Of a stretch of 64,000 nucleotides of DNA, positions 12,498-23,583 are shown piece after piece. A program made the position numbers and the translations under genes. The notes beneath the pieces were generated by a model, which was not told where the DNA came from, searched no databases, and saw nothing but the letters and a program-made list of their open reading frames with translations. Source of the DNA: Bugula neritina (taxonomy: Eukaryota; Bryozoa; Gymnolaemata; Cheilostomatida; Bugulidae); NCBI GenBank assembly GCA_964035545.1, contig OZ037766.1, forward strand, positions 16,438,222 to 16,502,221. Reading direction: 5' to 3'. How positions within the stretch are numbered: position 1 is the stretch's first letter; each line of letters opens with the position of its first letter.

Positions 12498-14128
12498 AGT
12501 TTATCCTCACTTGAAACTATTGCCTTATTTACTACCTCAGGAAGTTCTTCTATTTGTAGAGCCTAGAATGTTTGTTTTATTAGACAAATCCACAGACCTT
12601 GACTCACAAGCATTCTCTACTTCCCAATTAGAAAATTGGCAATTGTTCTTGGTGCTAGTTTGACATATAATTTCTGCCAATTGTGATAACATTTTTGATT
12701 AGAAATCACTTTTCATCCAATAATTAACCTTAGCTAATAGCCAACTTAACATAAATTGATAGAAAAATTCAAGCATATTAGTTTTGTTTTTTGGCTAATC
12801 TTTAGATATATAGATATTAAAGCTATCTCAGACCTATAGAGCTAATCTCCTTTTATTAAAAATTACCATTTTTTAATTCATAGCTAAGCCACTGAGTGAA
12901 TCAAAAAGACAAAGTTTGTAAAGTCAAAATATTTACTGAAAGTTTTTGTCAAAAATAATAAGCTAAAAATAACTTAAAACTAGGAAATGGGAAGCATAGC
13001 AATTTCTTACTTTAATAAACTAGCACATTTCCCATTATCAGTTGACAAATCTTAGTGATACTGTTTCAACCAGCCCTTGCTGCTTAATTTAGATTCCAGT
13101 AGCTGCAAGATAACATGTCCTTAATCAAGCACAGCCAACCATTTAAAAATGATCAACAAATGTGCTTTGGAATGAAACATTGTGACACACTGTGTCTGGA
13201 ATACACAGGCACAAATCAATCAACAATACATCACCACACACACAGCTAAAGGCTACACAAATTATTAATGGCTTACATCAAATTTAAGGTGCTAAAAATT
13301 ATAAATAAAATTCATTGAACACCGTTGAATAATTTATCTCAGCTATGCAGCTATAATTATATAACTATATAATGATAATAAAAATCCCTACAATGATTAG
13401 CACCTAAAAAACATAAACTATCAGCATCACTTCAAGTCTAAGTCTTGGTCTAAGTTTACGACTATCACTGTGATACTCATATCATAAGTCTATGACTATC
13501 ACTATGAATATGACTCAGCATTATTCAATATTTTATTATATTTTCGTCAAAATGACTCATTCTCCTTATGATTAAATGAGAACTTTGGCAGCACTTTCAA
13601 AACCTGTTGGTTCACAGGGACTCTAAATCTAAGAGCTTAAATTTAATATTAAATAGCACTAGCATGTCAAACTAAAATTTAAATAGTAAAACTTAAACAA
13701 GTACTAAAACTCCAAAACTTTAGAAGTAAATCACTAAGTAGTAAATGACTAATCTAATGTGAATCAGAATATCAACGATATTAATTTCAAATAATAATAT
13801 CAACATCATCATCATCATGATCAAGGAAATGGCGATGATCATGATGATGATGAATCATAAATGATCATAACAGTCAAGCTTAAAGTAAAACCTCAATCTG
13901 AATGTGTGTCACTGTAACTGTCTGGTGACTTTAAGTTTAGCCTTAGGCCTATTACAGTAATATTATTAGTAGTAGCATACTAATACCATTACTATTAGTA
14001 TTAATATTACTATTAGTCTAACAGACTACAACATTAAAATTAAATTTATTGATCAATGATTTATAATTTAATGATCAACAATATGAATATCATAATCATT
14101 ATCAATATTCATAACAGTGAAAAGTGTT
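12498..14128. other. Intergenic, upstream of the MBOAT-like gene
   Basis: AT-rich sequence with no gene that I can support. The minus-strand promoter and 5' UTR of the acyltransferase must lie at its left edge. A small GATGATCATGATG-type palindromic tract lies at about 13798-13860, and short TA-rich low-complexity stretches occur from 13300 on. Confidence 0.4.
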
Positions 14129-14368
14129 TACTGCTACTACTACTAGTAGTAGCAGTAGTACTACTACGTCTACTAGTACTACTAGTAATAGTAGTACAGT
14201 AGTAGTACTACTACTACTAGTACACGTGTGGCTGTATAGTAGTACTAGTACTTACTACTACTAGTAGTAGTACTACTAGTAGTAGTAAGTACTAGTACTA
14301 CTAGTACTACTATAGTAATAGTACTACTACTAGTACTACTACTAGAACTACTACTAGTACTAGTAGTG
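14129..14368. repeat. Palindromic (TAG/CTA)n microsatellite tract
   Basis: About 240 bp made almost entirely of TAGTAG, TACTAC and CTAGTA blocks that alternate strand sense, so the tract can fold on itself at many registers. Similar tracts occur at 22915-23030 and 23584-23615, on both sides of the hAT-type MITE. Confidence 0.75.
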
Positions 14369-15062
14369 TTACATTTAGATTCACTTTGACTTTTAGTTTT
14401 ACCATTGATAGTTGACTTTGAGTATTACTAATAATAATAATAATATATTAATAGAAATAAAAATAGTATTATAATTATTACTACTGCTACTACCAGTAGT
14501 GATCGAATGCCAATATGAGTATTGCTCTGAATGTGTGTGACTATTACTGCGGTTGTTTTACTGTTTGACTTTGTGCTTGAGCTTTTACTTTCTGCTAGAG
14601 CAGTGCCATTGAACTAGAACCAAGTTACATTTCGGTAAGCACCGCGGGTTAATGCTAAGGCTACCGTGTGTTAATTTGACTCCTTGATCTAGATGCTAAG
14701 GTTAACAGCATGTGGATTATGGTTCGATTTGTGATTTTGATACGCAACTCCAAATAATATTATACTGTAAGTAAATTAATACCGATCTAAAACTATAATA
14801 ATATAATTTAATAATAAGCAAAGGACTATCGCGCGCGTATTTTAGTTAGGATCACTAGATGCAGTACAAAGTTTGGGGTCATCTAGTGCAAAATACACAT
14901 CATTGTCCAAACTAGATTAGTAGTCATGTTTGTAGTAATAGTAAATTACTATGTAAAAGTATCTTTAATTTTAAATTCACCTCTAAATTGCTAATAGTAA
15001 TACTAACACTAATAGTAATTATAATATTATTTATTAGTGTTACAAATTCTGTATTTAGTTTC

Positions 15063-15103
15063 ACTTTTAGTTTATACTTTATTATAAAGTATAAACTAAA
15101 AGT
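15063..15103. repeat. Perfect 41-bp palindrome upstream of LINE copy 1
   Basis: Arms 15063-15082 and 15084-15103 are exact reverse complements around one central base (15083). The geometry, 20-bp arms with a 1-nt centre, equals that of the palindrome at 4945-4985. No gene is seen between 14369 and 15316. Confidence 0.8.
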
Positions 15104-15299
15104 AAAAGTTTACACGTGGTATCATGGCGATCCGACGCTAAATTTTTATGGTTTGAGTTCTTTACCAAATTGGGTTCAAAATTATACATAATTAGGGATA
15201 GCCTCTAGTTTAAAAATATTTTTCAAGCATTTATAGGTACCAGGGTATTTACGAAATTATTTAAATAATTCAATTAATTTATACAATTTATTTTACACT

Positions 15300-18200
15300 G
15301 CCACCACCGTACCAAGATGACCAAAAGTAAAAAAATAGAATCTCAGCCAGTGAACTCTGAATCAAAACGACTTGAAGATGGGCAGGCGGATAATAGGGGT
15401 AGCAACATCGATATCAGTAGTAACCATGAGGAAAGATGTGCCACATGCAATGAGACAGATTGCACTCTTCAAGGGAGGAACAACAGGCAAATCAAGGTTC
15501 TCACTAAGTGGATTACCTGTGATCTCTGCAACCAATGGTACCATGGAATATGCCAGGACCTGCAGGCAGCTGATGTATCGTGCATAACTAAGTTGGCAGA
15601 GAAAGGCGTGAGCTGGAAGTGCAGTGACTGCAGAGATAAAACAGAAAACAGCCTACATGGAGAGAGTCTAACACAGCCCATGACTCAAAAAACAACACAG
15701 CAGATTGACAACATAGAGAGGATAATGAAGGTAATTGCTGAACAAAGCCATAAATTAAGTGAGATGGAACAGAAGTGGTCTGATGTCGTCAAGCAAAATC
15801 TTGAGAACATTGACAAGAATAAACAGATTGCGGCGGATGCAAAAACATTGATAGAAAAGAGTCACCAACTGAGGGAAGAAGAGAGTAGGAAGAGCAACGC
15901 TATCGTTACCGGGGTCACTGAGAAAGATGGTAAAACAGCAATGGAGCAGGTACAAGAACTAATGAGAATGGAATGTTTTATCAAAACCAACTCACCAACT
16001 CAGGCTTTTAGGCTAGGAAAAAAACAGAAAATGATGACTCAAGTGGTAAAAGGATCAACACACCTTCTTGGTAACACGCTGGACTTAATATGCACCAACC
16101 AGCCTAACGTTATATGTGACACTGAGATCATAAGCCCAGGTCTTAGTGATCATTCATTGATCATTGCTCATGTCCAAAGCGCAACCACCGCTACCCTGAG
16201 AAAACCACAAACTTTCAGGCTGTACAAGAAAGCCAATCAAGAAGCATTTCAGGAAGATATGCAAAAAACATCAGAGGCATTAGCAGTTTTGGAGGACCCA
16301 GAGGAAATGTGGAATCTCTTCGCGGAAAACTTACAAAGAAGTATTGGTCAGCACGTCCCAATCAAGCAGCTGAAATCACCCCACCCCTCTGTCCCAGAGT
16401 GGTTCAATAAAAAAGCTATGAAAATCAAAGAAAGATTAAGAAAGGCACATAGGCGATCCAAAGTCAGCTCAAATAGCTTTGATCGTGAACAGTACAAAAA
16501 ATTGAGAAGAGACGGGAAGAAGGAGCTGGAAGTAATACAAAAAACCTTTTACACAAACAGAATATATCGTCCGCTAAAAAGAGGGAACTCAAAGCCTATC
16601 TTCAAACTACTTAAAGCAGACAAAAACAAAAGACAAGAGCTATTGGTACTGAAGGACGATCAAAATATAGTGACGGGAGATCCTGTCCAATGCGCTGAGT
16701 TGTTGAACACTTTTTTCCAGGGTCAGTTCCAGCTGGGCTTTATGGCAGAAGACTACTCAAGGATCGAAACCGATGCCCAAGATTCTATTGATGTTACACC
16801 AGAAGGGGTTGCCAAACTTATCCAAAATTTGCCAAATGGAAAATCGCCAGGACCTGATGGAATTCGAAAGCCTGACATGCTCATAGACTTGGAGGGTACT
16901 GCAAGATGTCTTGCTCTGATCTACAAAAGTTCCTTAGACACAGGTAAACTGCCAAAACAGTGAAAACTTGCAAATGTCACACCAATACATAAAGGCGGGG
17001 ACAGTGAATCTCCAAACAACTTTAGGCCCGTATCCCTGACAAGTATTCCCTGTAAAATGATGGAGCACATCGTGCTTCATCACCTCAATGAAAAGCTTGA
17101 CAGTGTGCTTCACCATCGACAGCATGGTTTTAGGAAAGGACTGTCCTGCCAAACTCAACTGTGTGTTACCTACCATGACCTAGTAAAAGCAGCCGATGAA
17201 GGACATACTACCCATGCAGTAGTTATGGATTTCAAAAAGGCTTTTGACAAGGTACCTCACCTTATGTTACTCCAAAAATTACAAGAGATACCGGGTATAA
17301 ATGGATACCTCCTTAACTAGATACTCGATTTTCTTTCCGACCGACAGCAGTCTGTTGTACTTAGAGGGGCAAGCTCTCAAAAGTGCCGAGTAACCTCAGG
17401 AGTGCCGCAGGGATCTGTGCTAGGCCCAATCCTGTTTTTGTGCTATATAAATGATCTTCCGGATTTGTTGTCATGTAAAGTCAGCCTCTATGCTGATGAC
17501 ACTCTACTTTACCAAACTGTGAACACCACTAAGGATGCAGAACTATTCCAAACTAACATTAACGCTGTATATGAGTGGTCTCTAAAATGGAAAATGCCTT
17601 TCAATGAACAGAAATGCCAAGCAATTAATTTTGGTAAGGTAACCCCTATATCACACTACAAACTCGGTACCACATGCCTTGCGTGGGTACAAAGCACTAA
17701 ATACCTTGGGGTAACCATCCAGTCAAACCTAAAGTTTGATCAACACATAAATAACAAGTGTACCAAGTCCCGGAAAATTCTTGGCGGCATCAAGCATTTG
17801 ATGTATGATGCCCCAAAAGATGCTAAGCTATTGGCTTATACAAGTCTATGTAGGCCTATACTCGATTATGCGGATGTGGTTTGGGATTCTGCGGCTAGGA
17901 GTAAAGTGCATGATATAGAGCTGGTCCAGAACAGTGCCATACGATTTATAAGCAATATGAAGGGACGTGCTGACAGTGTTTCTGAGGCGAGGGATGAGTT
18001 AGGACTCCGGTCGCTAGAAGACAGACGAAAAAATCATCGACTGTGTTTACTGACCCGAATTCTTCAAAATGAGGATCAACACCAATCTCTATCCAGAGCC
18101 TATGACGAAATAATTGAAGGCAGGGAACTTGTAACTGTAACCACTCGAGCGGCTGCCAGAGGAGAGCTTATCTCTATATCATCTAGGAAAAACTTATTCC

Positions 18201-18340
18201 ACACTAGTTTTCTACCACGAACAATTCGTGAAATGCGCGGAGAATATAATAACTAATTACAAAACAGCAAATGCTGTAACTAGTGCTAAACCTGGTCCAA
18301 TGTAAGTTTTCACTAGAGGCTTCCCTATAGACTTTCCAGT
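15300..18340 (+). mobile_element. PHD-bearing CR1/L2-like LINE, copy 1, internally deleted
   Basis: Non-LTR retrotransposon without RNase H or LTRs. The ends are approximate, because no target duplication or tail was found. The coding part is described at 15317-18256. It lies tail to tail with a second LINE of the same broad type at 18570-22560 on the minus strand. The two proteins are clearly related but diverged, so they belong to different subfamilies. Confidence 0.75.
15317..18256 (+). pseudogene. LINE copy 1: ORF1-ORF2 fusion frame with two stops
   Basis: One reading frame runs 980 codons and is interrupted only by TGA at 16961-16963 and TAG at 17318-17320. Codons 1-100 hold a C4HC3 PHD finger (CATC, CDLC, HGIC and CSDC pairs). 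A coiled-coil region follows, up to SNAIVTGVTEKDG and AFRLGKK. The frame then jumps directly to the C-terminal end of the endonuclease (GNTLDLICTN, SPGLSDHSLI). Compared with copy 2, the rest of ORF1 and most of the endonuclease are missing. The reverse transcriptase follows, with SPGPDGIRK, DFKKAFDKVPH, VPQGSVLGPILF and the catalytic YADD. Both stops fall where copy 2 has Trp, consistent with TGG-to-TGA and TGG-to-TAG changes. Without a full endonuclease it should be immobile. Confidence 0.85.
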
Positions 18341-18764
18341 TGCTGCGGAAGTCCTACCTCAACTGAGGTAATAAAACTGAGGTAATACTATAACTATTAC
18401 TATAGTCAAGTTCAACAATCAAATTCAATATCCATATCAATATGAATATGATTCATTATGATTATAATAATAAATAATATGAATAGTGAATATCGTCAAG
18501 TTCAGCTAATATTAAAATAGAAATGAAGTTTGATCACTTTATTATTATAATTATAAAATAACAGTACTGATACTGTAATACTAACTCACCTCGTAACTCA
18601 CCTCGTAAAAATTAGAACACTCTGCTAACACCTACAGGCGCAAAATTATGAGTGCCTCTTATGTTGTTTTTGTTTGGGTTTACCATGTGTTGAAATGTAT
18701 CTGTTCTAGCATGTAGCTAAGTTTGGATATTTTAATTGTAATGTAAAGTGGTTTTAGCACATAG

Positions 18765-21563
18765 CTAAGCTGAGTTTGTGTTATGAGGTGGTATCCTCAA
18801 ATCTCTGATGCTTCGAGGGAGAAAACTGTTGTGAAAGGTCTGTGAGGATGCAGAAATTGATGTTGGTTCTCCTCTCTTAGCAGATCGAGTGTTTATTGAC
18901 CGATTTGAATTTAATAGTTCATCATAAGCAGATGAAAGCGTTTCATGGCGCTCTTCATCTGAGAGTATTCTCATTAACAAAGTTATTCTATGGTCTCTTC
19001 GTCGGCTCGCAAGAGTTTTAAGCTGCAATTCAGTTCGAGCGTCACTGATGCCACATCTTCCTTTGAGGTTAGCGATAAACCTGATGGCTTGATTTTGAAC
19101 ATGTTCAATTTCCTCACAGGCACTTTTGTTAGTCGGATCCCACAACGTGTCTGCATACTCAAGGATAGGTCTACATAGACTAAGGTATGCAATTAATTTT
19201 GCCTTCATGGGTGCATTGTAGATTGTATGCTTAATACAGCCAAGTATTTTGCTTGCATTGTTGACTTTAGATGTAATATGTCTGTCAAACTTTAGGTTAG
19301 ACTGCATGATTACTCCAAGATATTTGGCCTCTTTAACGGTTCTAAGAGTGGTGTCACCAAGTGAATATAGATGGGACGTGTCATCATTTTTACCAAATAT
19401 AATCACTTCGCACTTATCGGTATTAAACGGCATTTTCCATTTAAGTGACCAGTTATAAAGTGAGTTTAGGTCTCTCTGAAAAGCTTCCTGTTGTATTTTG
19501 TTGTTAACTTCAGCATATAGAAGTGTGTCGTCAGCATATAGACTAACTTTGCATGAGACAGATTGAGGGAGATCATTGATGTAAATTAGGAAGAGTGTTG
19601 GTCCAAGAACTGATCCTTGGGGGACTCCAGATGTTACACTTAGTTCAGATGATTCTGTCCCTTTGATCACCACTTTTTGACTTCTGTCAGTCAAAAAGCT
19701 CTGTATCCAATTGGCAATAAATGGGTCAATTCCTTTAATTCGCCTGATTTTCTCTATGAGCAGTAAATGAGGAACTTTATCGAAGGCCTTTTTAAAATCT
19801 AGAATTACTGCGTGAGTAGTTGATGAGTTGTCGGCGGCTCTTGCAAAATCATGAAAAGTTGCACACAATTGAGTGTCACATGAAAGGCCACGTCTAAATC
19901 CATGTTGTCTATTAACCAAAATTGAATCTAGTGTTTTATTTAGATAGTGTAATATAATATGTTCTAGCATTTTGCAGGGGATACTTGTCAATGAAATAGG
20001 TCGATAATTGCATGGCTTCTCTTTTTCACCTTTCTTATATATAGGAGTGATGTTGGCAGTCTTCCATGCACCTGGGAGCACACCTTGTTTTAATGAAGCA
20101 GCGAAGATATGCTGAAGACACTCTGCATTGATATTGGGGTTTATTAGTAATTGGCATTTGCGGATCTGGTCTGGGCCGGGAGATTTATTATTTTTAAGGT
20201 CAGCAATAAGTTTTTCAACACCATCTAATGTGATGGGAAATGGTTCCGTTTGAGTTGAAAGAAGTGGGAGTTTTGATATACTTTCTTGGTGGCAGAACTG
20301 TGAGTGAAAGTATTTATTTAGTTCGTTGGTGATTATCTTACTGTCAGTGGTTGGAAGGCCATCCATAAGTGTCATAGTCTCTAAAGGATGCTGTTGATTT
20401 TGTTTGTACCTAAGATGTTTGTAAAAAGGTTTGCTGTTCCCCTTTTCCAAGGGCTTACAAATTTTATATAGCAAATAATTCTTCTTGAGCTTTTTGAGTT
20501 CTTTCTTGTTGTTCCGGCGGTGCTGCTTATATTTATTTAAGTAGTATGGATCTCCAGTTTGTTTGTACTTTCTGTGTGTATTGTGTTGCTTGTCTATCAT
20601 TTTTTTAATATGTTTGTTAAACCAAGGTGGTTGATCTTCATTTCTGACATGTATAGTTTCGAGTGGAACAGAATCAAGTATGGCTTCATCAAGTGATCTT
20701 TTGTAAATATCCCACATTTTATGAACGTCACTTAGGTTTTTAATTTGATGAAGAGCATTAGTCATTTTTTCAGTAAAGACTTGAACGTTTGCCTTCTGAT
20801 AGACAAAGATTTCCTTGGTATTTTTACAATTGTGTTGTTGGTGCATCATTGTTTCTACTTTAAGCTTCAGGGTTATAATATAGTGGTCGCTTAGGCCAGG
20901 GATTACCACATCTGGGGGATCTGTTGTAAGGGTGTTAGAGAGGCATATCAGATCAAGAGTGTTTCCGTGAATGTGTGTAGGTTCTGTAACCATCTGGTAT
21001 AAGTTATGTTCGTAAAGCATATTGAGAAATTGTAGATGGATAGCTTTGTAGGATGAATTGGGTTTAATAGTTTTGGTAACCCAGTCTAGTCCTGGGAGAT
21101 TCATATCACCAAGTAAAATTATGTTGCAGTTGGAATATTTATATTTGATGGAGCTAAGTATGTTACTTATTTGTTTGATATTTGGAGTTGATGTCCTCGG
21201 TCTATAGTAACAACATATAACTAGGTTAGTTGGAATAAGGATAATTACTATTTCTTCATTATAAGTTTCAACGGAAACATTTCTGGCTTTAAGCTTTGCT
21301 TTGATTGCAATCATAACTCCTCCTCCGTGTATGTTTCTGTCATTTCTAAAGAAGTCTAAACCAGGTGTTTCGATTACAGTCTTGCTGGGAATAGATTGAT
21401 CAATATGCGTTTCAGTTAAGCAGATCAAATCATAGTTTTTAGTTAGAGCGGTGATTTCCGCTGTTTTTCCTTTGACTGACCTGGCATTAGCAAGAAAAAG
21501 ATTTAGATCTGAGATAGTTTTGTTTGTTGGTCTTCCGGTTTCAACTTCTCCCAGTTTCCCGAT
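18765..21563 (-). CDS. LINE copy 2 ORF2: endonuclease and reverse transcriptase, intact frame
   Basis: Replication protein of the retrotransposon: target nicking plus target-primed reverse transcription. The frame is open for 932 codons from just after a TGA at 21566-21564. The open part overlaps the end of ORF1 and has no early ATG, so translation may reinitiate or use a non-AUG codon. The endonuclease core shows NARSVKGK, LICLTETHID, LLGDMNLPGLDW and GLSDHYIITLKL. The reverse transcriptase shows NNKSPGPDQIRK, RPISLTSIPCKMLEH, ILDFKKAFDKVPH, SGVPQGSVLGPTLF and the catalytic YADD. The C-terminal tail has no RNase H. No stop or frameshift is seen, so this copy could still make active protein. 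Confidence 0.92.
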   Translation of the reverse strand: MGKLGEVETGRPTNKTISDLNLFLANARSVKGKTAEITALTKNYDLICLTETHIDQSIPSKTVIETPGLDFFRNDRNIHGGGVMIAIKAKLKARNVSVETYNEEIVIILIPTNLVICCYYRPRTSTPNIKQISNILSSIKYKYSNCNIILLGDMNLPGLDWVTKTIKPNSSYKAIHLQFLNMLYEHNLYQMVTEPTHIHGNTLDLICLSNTLTTDPPDVVIPGLSDHYIITLKLKVETMMHQQHNCKNTKEIFVYQKANVQVFTEKMTNALHQIKNLSDVHKMWDIYKRSLDEAILDSVPLETIHVRNEDQPPWFNKHIKKMIDKQHNTHRKYKQTGDPYYLNKYKQHRRNNKKELKKLKKNYLLYKICKPLEKGNSKPFYKHLRYKQNQQHPLETMTLMDGLPTTDSKIITNELNKYFHSQFCHQESISKLPLLSTQTEPFPITLDGVEKLIADLKNNKSPGPDQIRKCQLLINPNINAECLQHIFAASLKQGVLPGAWKTANITPIYKKGEKEKPCNYRPISLTSIPCKMLEHIILHYLNKTLDSILVNRQHGFRRGLSCDTQLCATFHDFARAADNSSTTHAVILDFKKAFDKVPHLLLIEKIRRIKGIDPFIANWIQSFLTDRSQKVVIKGTESSELSVTSGVPQGSVLGPTLFLIYINDLPQSVSCKVSLYADDTLLYAEVNNKIQQEAFQRDLNSLYNWSLKWKMPFNTDKCEVIIFGKNDDTSHLYSLGDTTLRTVKEAKYLGVIMQSNLKFDRHITSKVNNASKILGCIKHTIYNAPMKAKLIAYLSLCRPILEYADTLWDPTNKSACEEIEHVQNQAIRFIANLKGRCGISDARTELQLKTLASRRRDHRITLLMRILSDEERHETLSSAYDELLNSNRSINTRSAKRGEPTSISASSQTFHNSFLPRSIRDLRIPPHNTNSA

Positions 21564-22514
21564 TCAGCTTTTTTTTTAATGTTGAAATCCCGGATTCGAA
21601 ATTGTATGGTTGGCTGCTCCTCTTTAAGTTTTTTAACCTGTTGGCTAAGAGTGTACTCTTTGTTCCTGGTTTCTTTGTTCATGTCCAGCTTGCAGAATAA
21701 AGAGTCTGCGCGCAAGGCATGATTTACTCGTTTTAAAAATTCCCACTTGGACCTTTCATCTTCAAATCGCAGTTTTATAGGGCGATTTTTGTTTTCAGTC
21801 TTAGGACCAAGCCTAATTGCTTGAACTGGCTTGTTGAAATTCTTAAATAGTTCTTTGGACATTAAATTCATCACATCTTGTATTGCAGTATCTCTTTCAG
21901 TTAGGCCATACAAAATTGCATTGGATTTTCTCGCTTCGTTGTCCTTTTTGTCCATCTCTGATGCCAGTAGTGCTTGGCTGGTTGTGGTCATTTGCAGGGT
22001 TTTTTTTTGTGTTATTCGCAATTTCAGTGTTTTTGCTGGTAATATCAGCCCAGGTTTTTTGGAGGGTACTGACTTCGTCATTGCTGTGTTGATGGTATTT
22101 TTCTAACTTTCTCTCTAGTTTAGAAATTTGTTGATTAATGCTGTGAAGCATTTTCATATGTTGTGTATTGCCACCATCATCTTTTCGAGAGGAACACTCA
22201 TCACAAAACCATCTAACACCTCTGTCCGATAGTCTAGTGATGGAATTCACCTCAGATGGCTGGAGGCCCTGGCATGTTCCATGGTACCATTTTAGGCACG
22301 CATCACAAGATATCCATTTTGAAGCAGCTTTTTGTTGTTTTCCGCCTTTAGTGAGAAGAAAACATTCTTTTTTGGAGCATGATGCACATAACTCATTTAG
22401 GTCTGTATTGTTGTCATCTGTAGTAGATTCCAACTGAGAGCGTTGTAGAGGGGGAAAGTCACCTCCACTATGACCAATTTGGTCTTGAGACTGAGTGAGT
22501 GTGGGGAGTGACAT
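21503..22514 (-). pseudogene. LINE copy 2 ORF1 (PHD finger plus coiled coil), one frameshift
   Basis: ORF1 protein expected to bind the element RNA. From the ATG at 22514 the first frame encodes a C4HC3 PHD finger (CASC, CDAC, HGTC, CDEC) and a helical region up to TSKNTEIANNTKK. The second frame then continues from about KTLQMTTTSQ through KSNAILYGLTERD and the ORF1 C-terminal domain (QAIRLGPK, LRFEDERSKWEFLKRVN) to the TAA at 21503. The switch falls at a run of nine T on the plus strand (22000-22008), so a 1-nt slip there, real or a sequencing error, is the only lesion. The arrangement matches copy 1 codon for codon up to copy 1's deletion point. Confidence 0.82.
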
Positions 22515-22562
22515 ACCTATACTTATAATATTTAATTCTAAGTGATACACCAAAACTATCAA

Positions 22563-23026
22563 GTGTTAAGGCTATCAATGACCAAGCTAGGCACTATCAA
22601 TATCACTATGAGTATGAGTGTATGACTAGAGTACGACTATAATTACAAATTTAAACTTGATGCTAAAATAATACTAGTTGTAGTTAGGCTATGTAGGCGT
22701 AAGCAGAGTGTCTAATTTGAGGTACTTTTATCCTTTAGTCCAAGATGAATTCACACAAATAATTTAATTTAAAGTTCGGTTGTTTAAAATTAAGTAATAG
22801 TAATACTAATAGTAATACTAATAGTAATAATAGTAATAGTATTACTGTAATAGTAATACTAATTCTAATAGTAATAATAATAGTAATAGTCATAGTGATG
22901 GCCAATGACTAATTTCTAGTAGTATTACTAGTAGAATTAGTACTAGTAGCTTAGCCTTAAGCTAGTAGTAGTAGTAGTACTAATACTACTGTAATAGTAC
23001 TAGTACTACGTCTACTAGTACTACTA
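22563..23026. repeat. Low-complexity TAATAG/TAGTAC tract
   Basis: There is no gene here. The right half (22795-22900 and 22915-23026) is degenerate TAATAGTAA and TAGTAC repeat, self-complementary in many registers. It adjoins the target duplication of the hAT-type MITE. Confidence 0.6.
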
Positions 23027-23034
23027 CTAGCTAC

Positions 23035-23575
23035 CAGGGTTGGGGTCAGTTACATGTGAATGTAATTAATTACAATTACATGAACATTTGTCAATTACAA
23101 AGACAATTATAATTACAGTTAAAAAATAATGTAATTAATTACAATTACAAACGCATGGCAATGTAATTAATTACAATTACATGGCAATGTAATTAATTCG
23201 TAATTACATTTACAATTACTTTTGTTCTCACAAGGGATAAATAGAAGTTATACAATCTCACTTCTATAGTCCAACTACCAAAGGCAATTTTAACAGTGAT
23301 GAACCTCCTTTGTTCTCAACAGTGCTAACATACCACATTGACTTAATCTGAACTTGTTATTCAACAGTAGGCATGGTAGGAAAAGTATGAAATTTTTAAT
23401 ATTTTGAAGTTTGAAGTAATTGACATGTAATTATAGAGTAATTGTAAAAATCAATTTCATTAGCTATGTAATTAATTACAATTACAAGTACATTTTTATA
23501 CATCAATTACAAATTACATTCAATTACTTGATAAAATGTAATTAATTACAACCAATTACAATTACCCCAACCCTG
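23035..23575. mobile_element. hAT-type non-autonomous element (MITE)
   Basis: This 541-bp element begins and ends with the 12-bp perfect inverted repeat CAGGGTTGGGGT. It is flanked by an exact 8-bp duplication CTAGCTAC (23027-23034 and 23576-23583), the length typical of hAT elements. The interior has many copies of TGTAATTAATTACAATTACA-like units in both orientations around a unique core (about 23215-23400), and no open frame for a transposase. Inference: a hAT MITE mobilised in trans. Confidence 0.9.
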
Positions 23576-23583
23576 CTAGCTAC

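Larger units (their letters stand above)
18570..22560 (-). mobile_element. PHD-bearing CR1/L2-like LINE, copy 2, nearly full length
   Basis: Non-LTR retrotransposon on the minus strand with ORF1 (22514-21503) and ORF2 (21563-18765) overlapping by about 61 nt. ORF1 carries a PHD finger, ORF2 an apurinic-type endonuclease and a reverse transcriptase. PHD domains in ORF1 proteins are known for CR1-like elements. The ends are approximate. The short 3' region runs to about 18570, where direct GAGTTACGAGGT-type repeats occur (18590-18610). Confidence 0.8.
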
